Below, piece by piece: positions 11,515 to 24,736 of a DNA stretch of 64,000 bases (position 1 is the first letter of the stretch; every line of letters starts with the position of its first letter). The position numbers and the translations under genes were made by a program. The notes under the pieces were generated by a model. It was not told the origin of the DNA and did not search any database. It saw only the letters and a list, made by a program, of their open reading frames with translations. Source of the stretch: Coffea arabica (lineage: Eukaryota; Streptophyta; Magnoliopsida; Gentianales; Rubiaceae); contig NC_092320.1 in assembly GCF_036785885.1 (NCBI RefSeq), positions 13,703,557-13,767,556 of the forward strand, in the 5' to 3' direction.

Positions 11515-14500
11515 TCAATCTACTGGAACTTCAACTTCCATTCTTAAACCAGAGTTGCCAAGAATCTGCAAGAATTATCAAAAATGTATGAACAGGAGGT
11601 TGGAATCCATAATAATAAACTTGTATAGTCTTTCTTGCACTCACGACAGTGACATATCCAATGAAGTCGCTTAAATGGACCTGAATAACTAGCAATCAAA
11701 GAGTTGCTTAGGCAATAATATTAGCAATCATAACCGGGTTTTGTTACCAAGCAAACATTTCAGAAAGTGAAATGGCTTATGAGTACTCTTCACCTGAATA
11801 AAGCTCTAACCACTTGTTAAAAACAGAAGCCTCAAAGTCATTGATTGGTTTAACTCAGTAGGTAATATGGAGCAGTCATATCCACGTTGTATCACATTTA
11901 AGCAAACGTTTCAGGAAGTTGGTTTGTGAGCACTCTTCACTTGAATAATTTCTAACCACTTGTTGGACAAAAGCTTTAAGCTTTTTCATTGCATTCCCCA
12001 AAATGGATCTCAGAAAACTACCTAACACGTAGTACTCCATGTCCTGAAATCCACCAGGCATGGTAATTCAGCCTCTTGTGATCATTCAAGCTACTGCCAA
12101 ACCTATGGTTACCAATAAAAGCATGTCATAGGTCATAACCCATTTCTACTAAAATGATATTAGCGGCGATGATCGTCAAAGATTACTGCAAAGGAACTAT
12201 TAGCAGTCTAGCATGGACCATAATACAAATAATTAACTCGGAATCTTTTGTGTATTAAAAATCCATGGGTGTTTGAGAAAACTGAGCTCGTAAATGGTTT
12301 TAGTATTGCTAATGTAAGAGGAGAAGGTAACAAATTCACATCCTGCCGAGCGGTAAGGCTAGAGCTATGACATCTGCTAAAAGCACCATCTAACAGGCAA
12401 TTTAGAAAAAGGTTTAGCTTTCCTTTTTGGCAACTGCTGATTGTATGGCACATATTTGCCTTCTTTGTACAGGTTCAAGTTCAACTGCCAAAGGCAGTAA
12501 AACAGAGAAGAAAAAAATAAAAAATAAAACTGTGAAAGCATTGAGTTCCCATGCACGTAATGGTTACATAAACTCGCTACCAGAAATTACAATGAAGAAA
12601 CGTTATCAGAATCACATGATATATAAAGGTCACATACAACTTCTTCGGACAAGCTCCAACCTTGGTTAAATGAAGAAGGTTCCATGTAACAAGAAACTAA
12701 CACCTAGAAATCCATTATTTCACAATACATAAAAAGAACCAGAACTCCCAAAAGAAAACAAAGATGGTATACTAGGTATCAAACCAAAATCCTTCTGTAT
12801 AGACTACCATGCACCAACAAAGATGCCTCACTGTTTCACCAATAAGAACTGCTAATATCATAAAAGAGCAAAAAATTGTCACATTATTCTAGCTAAATTT
12901 GACTGTTTTGAATATAAAATACCAAAAAATGCTTAAGAAAAGTGTCTCTTAGTCTTATAAGGCGCATAGAGGTCAAAACAAGATATTAGTTTTAGAGCTG
13001 CAGTGAAGCAGCATTTTAGTCCACTTCACACTTGCTAAAACCCTTTTCAAATCAAAATCATGAAAGCTTTCTGAAATTTTAATGGCGAAGAACAGAAAGT
13101 ATATCATAGTAAATAGTATACACTGTATGGATTGAGTATAACAAAGATCTTTTAACATAAAATAGTTCAAAAATCACAACAAAGTGATGCAGGAGCAATC
13201 AAGTTCAAGCAAAACTGTGTAACAAATGAAAATAATTCTGGCAGCATTTATCGAACATTCATCGAGGCATGCATTCATATTACCCTCATCTCGTAATGTC
13301 AGAAAACTAAAAAAGCATTCTTTTCTATTTTAGCCATTTGATGCTCTAAAAGTTGTTTTAGTTTAGGTCATTCTCATCCTTTTGATAATTATGCTAAACT
13401 TAAGTCAAATAGTTATAACAGATGTTGAAACCTAGTATACCTTTTCATAATATGTCTATACAGATTGTTAAGAGGAGACTTTGATACTTAAACCCCTGAA
13501 TCTCTAATTTTGGTCCAGTCTCTCTCTCTCTCTCTCTCTCTCTCAAATGCAGAAAGACACTCATACCAACACCCACACACCCATAGAAAAGCATTTTCCA
13601 TTTCTTAACATTCAATATCTTTCCAATTCTTATTTCTGCAGAGGTACTCTCAGAGGTTACAAAACATAGTTGGCCATATAATATGGAAAAGCATATCCGC
13701 CACTATCTGCAAAAGTAAACTAAATAATAGGGATAGTCTTACCAACCACGAGCTCCAGCATAGTGATTTAAGGAATACATTCAAAAGGTGCAGTCGTGTC
13801 CTTTTGCTATTCTTATCTTATTATTACAATATATGTGAAACAGAACTTCAAGCAATTACAAGTCAGGCACCAAGCATTAATTGAACTGAACATAACTATA
13901 TAGAAGACAAAATTAAACAGTGATCATTACTCTTCGTTAAATAATTCAGTCCAAACGTTTCCACAGCACCGCATGACAATTAAAAGTTTTGGGCTTTTTA
14001 GAGTAAGTGCCTCATTTAACATGCTATGTGTATCACCAGTGCCCTAAAGAACTCCGAAAACTACACAACGCATAAAGGTTTTCGAAAAGCTATTTGAAGA
14101 TGCTTTGAGCATCCGTTTAGTACGGATGTTAATCCAACATCTACATCATGTTGATACAAATAACAAAATCTTTTGAGGACATCATTGTAGCAAACTATAA
14201 AAGGAGGTTTGTAATTGAGAAGGACAACTTTCAATAAGTACCACGAGTCATAGAAACTACCATCAAGAAGGATGTTTACCTGATAATTTCTGAAACAATT
14301 CTACTTCATCACAGGATGAGTTCTACTTCATTGAAGGACCAGGTTTTCTTTCTTTTCCCTCTTTTTTTTTTATGCCTCTGGTCGCTTCCTTTTCTCTGTG
14401 TTCTTGTCCTACATTTTTTCCCTACTATGTGCTCTTCCTAGGACAGTTTTATTCCTTTTATACATAATAGTTTTGAAACATTCACCATCCATGCACAGAC

Positions 14501-16877
14501 ATCAAGGATGTTTTTTGGTCATACCTACCAAAATTGTACTTGATTTTTCAATTCGACATGCCAAAAGAGGCGTCTGCCACAACACTACCAGGCCAATGGC
14601 AGGAAGTTAAAAAGGTCAAAGGTCTATGAGCGTTGAATGCCAATTAATATTCTAAATAACCATTATAAAGGAGATTAACCATTCATCAAATTTATGTACC
14701 ATAAATCTCATATCCTACTTCAAGAAGGGAAGCAACCTTGAAGCCCTTCCAATTTGTCTTCCATCAATAACTACCATGACATCACCAAATTCACCAAAAT
14801 AGGTCTAAGTCACATCATATTGCAAAAATTTTCTTGGATTTAATCTATTGGAATAATATTTCAATTTTGGTAGAAACAACTGGTGAAAAATCACTCTTGT
14901 AAAAACAATAAAAGATAAACCATGCACAGACATAGTACTTATTGCAAAAGGATGTGACGTGCATGTACACCTCAATATGAACCTTTTCTTAGAAGGGTAT
15001 AATATAACTTAAAAATGAAAATGTATGTGTGTGTGTGAGAGAGAAAATTTGAATTTACATGTTGAGCACAAGTTTTTTCATTTAAAGTAAACAAAATTTG
15101 ACAGTAATATATGGCTGCCAGAGCAGACAGTGAATAATTACCTTCATAAAATCAGATTGTACCAGAAAAGAATCCTTATTGTAGCCTGCTTCTTCTAGAA
15201 CTCGGGTGAGAACTTGCTGCAAGAACCAAATTGCAGATAAAAAATGAATTATAACACCAGGCCTCATTTTGTTGTTCAAATGATTTATTAGTGTTTTCCA
15301 AGTTTTAGCCTCAGTGCAAGAGGGGAAAAAGATAAATTGCGAGGAAACAATTCCATTTTGAGGCAGTGACAAACCAACCTCTCTTTGCTGTTCTGATATA
15401 AATTGTCCAGTTAAGTCTCGCAAAATGTCCAACATATCATGGAATGCGACCTTGCCATTTCCATCAGTATCATAAACCTTAAAAATGACTGGGAAACAGA
15501 AAGTATATGTAAATCAATTGGGAAAAAGGAAAACTGAAACCAAAAAGCTAAAATTTTCAGACTAATTCAGAAAGGTACAAAAAGAAAGACTATTTACATT
15601 CCACTTTCTGCTGCAAGCTTGCACGGGAACTGAATGCTGACAAGAAGGCAACAAACTCCTTAAAGTTCAAACCCTCCAACATCCTTAATAGTCTCTGTAT
15701 TAGCAAACAAATATCAAAAACATAATCAAGCATGAGCAACCATCTTCTTCTTTCAACTGCAGCTAATACCCATAAATACACCCAAAAAAATTAAAATTAA
15801 ATATCACAATGCTTCTATCTTCCCATAAAGAAAATTTTAGATAACCAGCTATTTCTGCACATAAATTGCGAGTCTGAGATTGAATAAAACCATGTTCAAT
15901 TGGACGGAACCTATAGCAAATGCTTATATGTTAGGCCTGAAAAAGTATTTATCAGCAAAAAAGAACTAATTTCAAATGGCTGTATTTTTTGAACTAAGTT
16001 TGCACGACAGAAAGAAAGGCAGAAATTTCACCTTATGCCACCAACATGGTTCTAAACATAGTAGAACAAGGTTCTCTCATGTAACCAAACAGAAACTTCT
16101 TTTTCCAATTTCATGAGATTTTATTTGAGAAATGCAATCATCCGAACAAGTTTAAACCTTTTCCATAATTTTTCCCAACCATGTGCATAATCCCGTAGGC
16201 ATCACAGTCAGAAAATATCTTTACATAAATCATACACAAGGTTACCTCAGTCTAAGAATAACTAGATCAAGTTGTCTCAGTCCAACAACTTTACCCATGA
16301 AGCAATGTAGCACACACATGTGATGACTAGGCAGTTCAATGTACATAAATGTAATGTTGGATTGGATTCCCACTTATTACTGTATAAGATTGAATACATG
16401 CGACGGAAACATAACCATTTTTTCGCTAACTAATATTGAAACATATTCAACCTGGGAAAGAGGATTAACGGCAAATTCGGGCACAGACAAGAATTCATCA
16501 GAGGAGATGAATCCGATCCCATTTCGATCGAGCTGGCAGAATCTCTGGTAAAGTGCAACTATCTCCTGCTGCGAAACTGCCACCAAATTATAAAAAAAAA
16601 AAAAAAAAAAAAATCGAGGATGAGTATACAAAAATAAGCCAACTAAAACCCAACAAATGGCCTCAAATGCAGACACCCCAGAAAAGAAAAAAGGCCTCAA
16701 TTTTGAGGGATTTGTCTAACATAAACAACCAATTTTGCAGACCATCCAGATAATTAAAACAGAACAAAAAAAACTGGCAATGGAGAAGCAGAATGATATG
16801 TAGGTACAGGTATGATTGCAGTGCTGTTGGACTTCTTCAATGTCGTACTGGGTCAGCATAGAAGAGGAATTTCCCAT
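11515..16877 (-). CDS. Calcineurin-B-like EF-hand protein (At3g18430 type)
   Basis: A complete six-exon gene for a small calcium-binding regulatory protein. Exons run 16877-16808, 16576-16452, 15694-15598, 15488-15379, 15216-15142 and 11565-11515. All introns are GT-AG and all phases agree, giving 175 aa, the length I recall for the Arabidopsis homologue. The protein starts MGNSSSMLTQYDIEEV; MG at the start may be an N-myristoylation signal. The clearest EF-hand loop is DTDGNGKVAFHD, with full acidic coordination; another is DRNGIGFISSDE. It ends RMEVEVPVD. The family resembles the calcineurin B regulatory subunit, although plants lack a classical calcineurin A, so the partner is uncertain. 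The last exon is separated by a 3.6-kb intron. Confidence 0.93.
11566..15141 (-). other. Large last intron of calcineurin-B-like gene
   Basis: A 3,576-bp intron running from AAG/GTAATT to TTGCAG/ATTCTT on the minus strand. It holds no convincing gene. It includes a CT microsatellite near 13518-13546 and a GT/GA run near 15028-15044. Confidence 0.85.
13518..13546. repeat. (CT)n microsatellite
   Basis: About 14 CT dinucleotides in the last intron of the calcineurin-B-like gene. Confidence 0.9.
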
Positions 16878-17061
16878 GGATTTTATCTTCTTCGGAGGAG
16901 AGAAGATCTCAAATCCTAGCTACTAGGAGAAGCAATTGAATATGAATTCAAGAAGGTGAAAAATGTGTTAGATTAGATGGGCTGCTGGGCACTTAAATTT
17001 CTGGTCGAGTGGTTGGGTGGTAGATGGAATCTGGAAAGGAGGACCACGAGGGAAATGCAAT

Positions 17062-18474
17062 AAAACCGTGAAAACGTCTCTAATATTGTGCAAAATAACT
17101 TTTTTCATCTATCACTTTTAAAATATAATTTTATCACTTTTAAAATATAATTTTAAAATATAATTTTACGTTCTTCGTAAATTTAGATTGATCAAATTTT
17201 GTACATTTTTAGGTTCTGACTAGTTTTTTTTGTCGAAATTCACTATATGCCTTGCATTTGATCATTTTTTTAGACCAAAATTGTTAAATCAAATTTTACA
17301 CAATTCGATTTATAATCCCTCATTTTTTATAAAATAAATTTTTTATCCCTTATACTTCACAAAATAAATTTTTTTGTCTCTCATATTTCACAAAATGAAT
17401 TTTTTCATCTTTCATGTATTTACAAAATAAATTTTCATTCCTCATTGATCTGTGTATGAATAATTTTTGTTTAAACTCATGTATATATCTATTTGATTTT
17501 ATCTGAACAATATGAATAGCATGTGTATAACTACAACTAACCTATTTGAACAAAATTAAATAGTAATATATTATATGTTATTCATACATGAAATTAAATA
17601 GATATATACATGAATTTAAAAAAATTGTTAATTTTTCACTCATGTTCATTTCCTTTTACTCAAAAATTGAAAACAAATAAGAGATTTAATCCTAAACATT
17701 GCCGAATGTTTATATCAAATTAAATTTAGACAAAAAATAAACAAAAGAAATGTATGACAAGAAGATGTAAATAATTGGTACTTTTAAATTTTAATACAAT
17801 CACAAGGCAAAAGTAACAAGTATAAATTTTAGATTTAAATTGTAATTTGTTAGCATGACTATAGAATTCGAATTAGAACTCATTAATTAGATGACCTTAT
17901 TATACAATTCAATAAATGAATTATTATCAAAAGAGAAAAGGTCACAAGTATTGAACAAGTTCAGGTGGTGAAATCAAATGGATATATACATGAATTTAAA
18001 ACAAAATTGTTAATTTTAAACTCATGTATACATCTATTGAATAGGATGTGTGCAATTATAATTAATCTGTTTAGGTAAAATCAAATGAAAATATATTACA
18101 TACTATTCGTATTATTCAGGTGAAATCAAATAGATATATACGTAGGTTAAAAAAAAATCTATTCATACACATTGTCAATGAGAGATGAAAAAAATTCATT
18201 TTGTGAAATGTGAGCGGCGAAAAAATTCATTTTGTGAAATGTGATGGATTATGGATCTGATTATGTAAAATTTGATTTGATAATTTTGTCTCTAAAAAAT
18301 AATCATATGCAACGCACGTGGTGGATTCTGACAAAAAACTAGTTGAAAATCTAGGAAGAGGTTAAATTTAATCAATGTGAGTTTGTAAGAGACGTAAAAT
18401 TACACTTTTAAAAGTAAGGAACAAAAAGAGTTATTTTGCAAAATGTGAGGGACGTTTTGAACGATTTTTCCTAA
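17062..18474. mobile_element. 1.4-kb DNA element with long inverted repeats
   Basis: The two ends are inverted copies over several hundred bases. Left landmarks AACGTCTCTAATATTGTGC, GACTAGTTTTTTTTGTCG and CAAATTTTACACAATTCGAT reappear in the same order on the complement of the right end (AACGTCCCTCACATTTTGC, AACTAGTTTTTTGTC, CAAATTTTACATAATCAGAT). Inside are tandem variants of TTTCACAAAATGAATTTTTT and repeated stretches such as AAATAGATATATAC. There is no transposase. Very long inverted repeats suggest a Mutator-like non-autonomous element, but I could not define a target duplication. Confidence 0.72.
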
Positions 18475-19440
18475 ATAATAATTACAAGATCGTTAATAAC
18501 GCTCGAGTTTTTCCATTTTTAATTCATTGCTATTTACATTTTTGTTTTATCCAACATGGGAATAGATCCAGTCGTATGTAATTTAATTTGGGACAAAGCT
18601 TCAAAATTAACGTGGAACAAGATTATGCTAACAATTATATGACTTTTACCTAAGACATTTCATTCTTGATCATCTTTGATAGCATTAGCAAATCGGTCAT
18701 GAGATTGTTAACCAAGAGGGAAAAAAAAGAAGTTAAAGATATGCTAGTGAAAGAAGAATCGAGTTATTATATGCTTCATTTATTTATAGTTAAATATCTT
18801 GTGAATTCAAATTATAGATATCAATGACAGAATTATCAATGGAATTGGAAAGAGTATAAATTATACCCTTTCTTCGCCAAATCAAATATTTATATGTACT
18901 AAAGTGTTGTGTTCTTAGTAAAATTGAAAAATGCTCTATGAACTAAAAATTGAGGATGAACATGTAAATTTAGCTCACCTATTTTATGTCGATTAGTTCC
19001 AAAGATTTATTGGCAAAACAAGAAAAAAAAAAAAAGCTTTAAACATGTTCTTGTAAATAAACAAACAAAATTAATGCATGGACAAAAACAGGTTAAGTTC
19101 GGTACTCGCTTGCTAAATCAAATGCTCTTTTGTTGCTCGTTACTCTTGTACCAGCCACTCACTAATATATGGGGTACTTAAAAATAAAAAAAAAAAAAAA
19201 CTAATCGACACAAAATATTGCAGATCAGACAGGCTGGTCAACGACTTGGGGCCCAAACATTAATTTGTTAGGCTCTGTTAGGATGAGCTGGGCTTCTTTA
19301 CTTAATCATACGGGCTTCTCGAGGGATTTACTAGCCCACAAAAGTGTAACCGAAACTGACGACGTGTAACGTCAATTCGTCAGATTTCGAGAAGAACTTT
19401 TTTTTTTCTTTTTATTTTTTTTTTTGGGAGAAACCATTTG
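18475..19440. other. Intergenic and promoter region of elongin-B-like gene
   Basis: AT-rich sequence without a gene. The last 200 bases precede the elongin-B-like start codon and contain T-rich tracts and an (AC)n run at 19454-19472, typical of a plant 5' leader. Confidence 0.4.
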
Positions 19441-19559
19441 AAGCTTGCACACTTCACACACACACACACACACTGAGACACAGTCCCTCTTCACTCTTCC
19501 AATTTTCTCAAATTCAGAGGAAATCAAGGCCCGTTTCACTTGAATTCCTCTGCAGCAAG

Positions 19560-22500
19560 ATGTCCCAGCAGCCATCCCAGACCAAGAGCCCAGCAGATGA
19601 AAATCACTCGGTTAGTTTTTCCTTTTTCGTTTTTTTTTTTTTCCTGTTTGCTTCAGAATTTGCAATTTTGTCAATTTAAGAAGTGATTATTTTTTGAGCC
19701 TCCTGAAAATGAGTTGAATTTGCTTGTTACTTTATGTGCATGTGGGTTTTTGCTGGTTCTTTGCTCAGTATGGTATTTTTCTTGTTAATTTCAGTTTCTT
19801 GCATTGAACTGTTTCTGTATATTGTAAATTGACCCCTTTTGCTACATGAAAAATTTAGGAACCCCGAATGGTGAATTGAGATTATTGTTTGCTAAAATTT
19901 GACTCTCTGAAATTACTAAATTACCAGGTGTAGTCGCCAAATTAATTGGTGATGGCTTCTGGACACTTGATCGAGTAGTAGAGGGATTTTGTACGAGAAA
20001 TTTCTTTGTATATATAAAAACATGTTTATCTATTAGGGCATTGCTGGAATTTACTGATGTTTTAACTTTGTGAACTAGGATCCATAAATTTACTGGTCTT
20101 TTTGCACTTTTGCTAATTGATTCACGGTCTAAATTGATTTACATTTACCTTTTTCTTTATTACGTTGGAATTCACTGTTGTAATGGATTTGCTTTTGGAT
20201 AATTGTTTGTTTGTTTAATGCAGGAGATGTACATTCGAGTTAAGCGCAGCAAGACCACTTACTTCTTGCAATGCCTTCCCAGTGAAAAAGTTTTACAGAT
20301 CAAAGAGAAGTTGCAGATCCTAATTGATCAACCAGTTAATGACCAGCGATTGATTCTGTTGCCAAATAAAGAAGTACTTGATGATTCAAAGTCATTAGCT
20401 GATCAGAAGGTACTACCTAAATCTTCACAAATTGATAAGACAAATGTTGCATGCATCAATTGTTGTTAGAGTGCACATGGTGTCCATTACTTGGGTTTAT
20501 CATGTGCCATTGTTTGTTATCTACCACTCATTAATTTCTTCCTATATATTTGCCTATTGCGTTCACTGATGTGTATTAAATCTGTTTAATTGAATATCAG
20601 GTTGAAAATGATGCAGTTGTGGCACTAACCTTGAGAAAAGGTTCTTTTCTTCCTTTTCCTTTCCTTTTAGTGTCAAATTTGTTTACTGAACATACTGTTT
20701 GTTACTTGGGGTTTCTGGTGTTATTAGTCCGGTTGTCTGTGGTTATATTGAACCAACCCTTAGTATGAACCATTTAGATAACATCAGGTTGTAAGAATGC
20801 ACAATTAGATATATAATGGCAAAGAAACCAAGAGGCTAGGGGCATTTAAGTGATTGATGGAATAGAAGTTGTGTGACAAATTGCAGCACAAGTAGAGGTC
20901 ATTGGTTTAGTTAATCGGAGAAGTTATTGTATTCTGGTTGTCTGATTTAGCCTTCTTATCACTGTGGGAGATGACTGGGGAACTTTGGTTTTTACAGCTT
21001 TTAGCTTTGTTAGGATGACATACATTTTCTGTCTTGTGCATATCCCTTGTAGGAACTTCTGCAAAGAACTTTCTGTTTGCCGACTGAAAATTACAAATTT
21101 TCTAGTATGATGATAATAAAGAGTGATCTCACCCAGTGAATAACCTGGAAAAGAAATCCTTACTGAAATCTGTTAATTTGTTAATCAGTTTCTGTCTTTT
21201 GTAGTGTTGAGAACATAGATATTTAGATTAGTTATGTTTGACTTCCTTTTGAGGTTTAGGAATAATGTTCTTTTTTCTAGTCAATTTGGAACTAGAAAGG
21301 CAGTTTCACATTATATACTTATCCTTCATCTTCAATATGACATCCCTGCTATATGACACATATGGCCTTATTTTTTGAGTTTCTGTTGCATACAAGTTTG
21401 TCAACTTTGGAAGCTGCATCTTTGTTAGCCTCATGAGGGCACTGTGGAATAGAAAAAAAGGAAGCTTTCGAGTATCTGGAGTTTCGATTAGATGGATTGA
21501 ACTACAGTTGCTTTATTAGCTTATGTTGTGGTGCGGGGAAGAGATTTAGGAAAATACACGACCAAGGTGGTTGTGAACCTGTCATATTTCTTAAAAGCAT
21601 ACCTCTGCTTACCTTTTGCACAGTCATACCCTCTTGCTGCTCTTTATGCCATTCTTCTTGCATACAGAAAAAGAAAATGTTATGTACTTCAACCCTGAGG
21701 GAGTTTCGCTATAGGTATTTGGTAACTCGAATCTCTTTTATCTGTTCTTTGTACATCATACTTTTGCTGCCTTCCACCCCAAGCAACCAAGATTGAGTTG
21801 ATCCCTCTTCCATTTTGAGGCAGTAGTAAACTGGTAGACTGGCGTATGCAATGTTTCCACTGCTATTGCTGTCATGCATAATCATCCTTTGATGCTTACC
21901 TTTGGACAAAATTAGAACTGGTAACTTCTTGTCAAATCTTTGTTCATAAGTAGTAGTAGGATCAGCACAAAGCAACAGTTGTCCCAAACGGATTCAAGCT
22001 TCATTGATGGATATTAGTTGGTTATGGAGCTTGACAGACAGATGATTTTTTGTTTTTTTTTTTTTTCGGGAGATGGTTACATATGGTTGGTAGCATGATC
22101 TTTCAATGATTTAAAGTTGAAGTGAAGTGTGTGGCTGGATGTGTTGTGCCACAGTTTGGACTCTGCTCGATGGAAGGAGAAGATTCAGATGGGGAGAGAC
22201 CTACGCTCTTTGATTTCATGATTTTTTTCTTTGTTTCACATACTTCATAGTATACAAGGTTGGCATGTATTGATTGGTAATAAGCACTTCTAGAATTTGG
22301 TTGAGCGGATGACTTTCCAATCCCAATATGATTTGTTTCTATGATGATGTGGTGACAGGTTAGAGAGGTCCTTGTGATCACTAAAACATTAAGGGATTTT
22401 CCTATCTGTCAAAAGTAGTGATGGGGTTTGTGAAATATCTTTCCTGATGTCATGATTTCTTGGAACTTTAAAATCTGCTCAGCCAGAGCTGTTTACCATA

Positions 22501-22866
22501 TTATGATGACTGCAAGAGTCCTTGTAGTACAAAAATCACCATCTCATAATTGAATCAAGAGCATGTCAGTGAGGATTCTAGAGTATTAAATGAACGAAAG
22601 CAGCCAGTTTAGATGAAATTGAAGCTGTCCTCATTCTTGGGTCAGTTTTCATGTGCTCTAATTAGTTTTCTGCCCAGGATAGTACTTTTGACCTAGTAAT
22701 CTTCTATTTCAAGTATTCTTTCTTGCTTGCTTCTTTGATGTATACCTTTCAGTTAAGTGCTTGCTTACACCTTCTCTTGCTGTCAGATGACAATGAATTT
22801 GAGGATGTGAATATCGCGAGGCCTACTGATTACTACCGTGATGGTGATGGTGGCTCAAATTGGTGA
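19560..22866 (+). CDS. Elongin-B-like ubiquitin-fold protein
   Basis: A four-exon gene with exons 19560-19610, 20224-20409, 20601-20640 and 22787-22866. All introns are GT-AG and in phase, giving 118 aa. After an 18-residue N-terminal extension (MSQQPSQTKSPADENHSE) comes the ubiquitin-like fold MYIRVKRSKTTYFLQCLPSE, then DQRLILLPNKEVLDDSK, VENDAVVALTLRK and a C-terminal tail ending DGDGGSNW. This matches plant elongin-B-like proteins (At5g57860 type). In animals elongin B with elongin C bridges substrate receptors to cullin E3 ligases; the plant role is less defined. A second in-frame ATG at 20227 would yield the short form without the extension. The third intron is about 2.1 kb. Confidence 0.9.
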
Positions 22867-23550
22867 GAAGAACCGTGTTTGGAGCTGCTGAAAGCCTGAA
22901 ACTTTACACTCATATTCACTGCTAATTAACCTGTTGTTGCTGTTTGGACTGCTTTTACAGCACTAGGAGTTGCTTTATTAATGATCTTACGTTGAGGATT
23001 TCAAGCATGCAATGTTTAGACTCCTTTCTCTTTAGCTGTTTTGGATGAAATTTTAAGAGTTGCTCTGGTGTTGGCGGGGCAGAGGGCCTATTTTACTTCG
23101 ATTATTACTCGAGATGTTCTGGAACTTGACAGTCATAATTTCGAAATTTATGAAAAAGGAGAAAATGAAATTGTTGGCAATAGCATAATCAAGCTCCGCA
23201 TAGGAATATTTTCTTCGCTTACCAATGCCTCTCCATTAATCTTCAACAAAATCTTAGGAATTAGAAATTCTGGGCATCGCTTCTTAAATCTCGCTTATTT
23301 CTTATTCAAAAATTAAAAAAAAAAACCTACTATCAGTTTTACCATTGTTCTTCCATGATGCCATTAGGATCACCATCTCAACATGTACCTTTACATTTTT
23401 AAGGCAAATTTGCGGAAAGAGATTATCACGTAAGCTTGAGTTTCTAATGATGATGGTCAAACTGTGATGACCTTTCTATCTTTCAAATAGGCATATATCT
23501 GGAGGGCAACTCTCCATGTACAGCTTTTCAACCAGTTTTCATTATACAAG
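22867..23550. other. 3' flank of elongin-B-like gene
   Basis: Likely 3' untranslated region followed by intergenic sequence. A 91-codon open frame at 23041-23316 has no recognisable motif and no support. Confidence 0.35.
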
Positions 23551-23555
23551 AAATG

Positions 23556-23846
23556 GATTTTTAAACAACAAAATGTAATCTAGTTGGTAAGACGTTTCAA
23601 CTGTAACTGATAAAACACTTCAATTATAACTTATAGATCGCGGGTTTTTGAGTCATCAAGAAATGGATTGTTAGATAACGAAATGTGACCTGAGTCATCA
23701 AGAAATGGATTGTTAGATAACGAAATGTAACCTAGTTGATAAGACGTTTCAATTGTAACTCATAGATCGCGGGTTTTTGAGTCATCGGACAATAAATGGG
23801 GAATCATCGTTGATTCTCTAAATAAAAAAAATAAAATAAAAAAAGA
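23556..23846 (+). mobile_element. tRNA-derived SINE, internally duplicated
   Basis: The sequence has a tRNA-like A-box region (CTAGTTGGTAAGACG at 23579) and a B-box-like region (GATCGCGGGTTTTTGAGTC at 23637). The same pair recurs at 23732 and 23765. A copy of AAGAAATGGATTGTTAGATAACG appears twice in tandem, with a shortened unit between the two larger ones. An A-rich tail (AAATAAAAAAAATAAAATAA) ends the element at about 23846. The layout resembles plant tRNA-derived SINEs that inserted and then duplicated internally. Confidence 0.6.
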
Positions 23847-24736
23847 AATGGATTTTCAGCATCAGCCCTTGTACCTTATACATTTTTGGTAGCATTGATT
23901 TTGACCACTTGGTGCTAAATATTATCCCATTAATACAGTCTTTTAATGCCACATTTTGATGAAGTACACCTTTTAGCTTTATATTGTGATTCAAATGTGG
24001 CGTAGATCTTCCAAGTGGTTCCATGAAATTGAAAGAAAAGATCATTAATGGCATTTCTCCCAATTCATTGACAGATTTTGAAGGCAAATTTGCGGAAAGC
24101 CCTTGCCTTTTTACAAAAAAAAAAAGAAAAAGAGACACAGGCCAACTAGTTGATGTCAGAACAAGTTAAGATAAAGCTTAAAAAACGTAGTGCAAATGCT
24201 CAACTGCCTTGAAAGTCCTTCAACTTTCTCAAAATATTTTTGTTTAGCACTTAAAATATCCAAATATGCTATTTATCCTACAAGTTTTGTCAGGGTAAAA
24301 TTCATACCCAAGTTTTAATCCAATTTTTCTATCTTATTTCACAATAATTTGAAGAACCTTTCCAAGTGTGTCACCTAAGCTAAGAGAGGATGAACTGGAT
24401 GTATTAGTTTAGACCAGCTATTCGCTTGCTAGATGTTGGGATATATGATACTAAATGAAACAATCGACTTTTACAACAAGCAATAAAAATGAATTTGCAA
24501 CATGAAAATTGAAAACCATACTTTTGTTTGATCTACATTTTATGTTGTTAATTATCATTTTACTGGCACAATAGATTTACTGAAGTGTTTTGTTTTTTAC
24601 TTTTCAATGTAGTTTCTGTGTTCTATGTTTTACAAATGGTATTGCAGAATTTCATGCTTTTCTGAATGTCACTGGACGAATAATAAGCCTAGTCAATTTT
24701 CCCCAGTCGGACGTCCTTTCTGGTGGATAAAAATTT

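Noticed and set aside
16553-16753. Lysine-rich plus-strand frame
   Set aside because: Reads through an A run in the first intron of the calcineurin-B-like gene, opposite the coding strand.
23041-23316. 91-codon frame after the elongin-B-like gene
   Set aside because: Probably 3' untranslated sequence; no motif or splice support.
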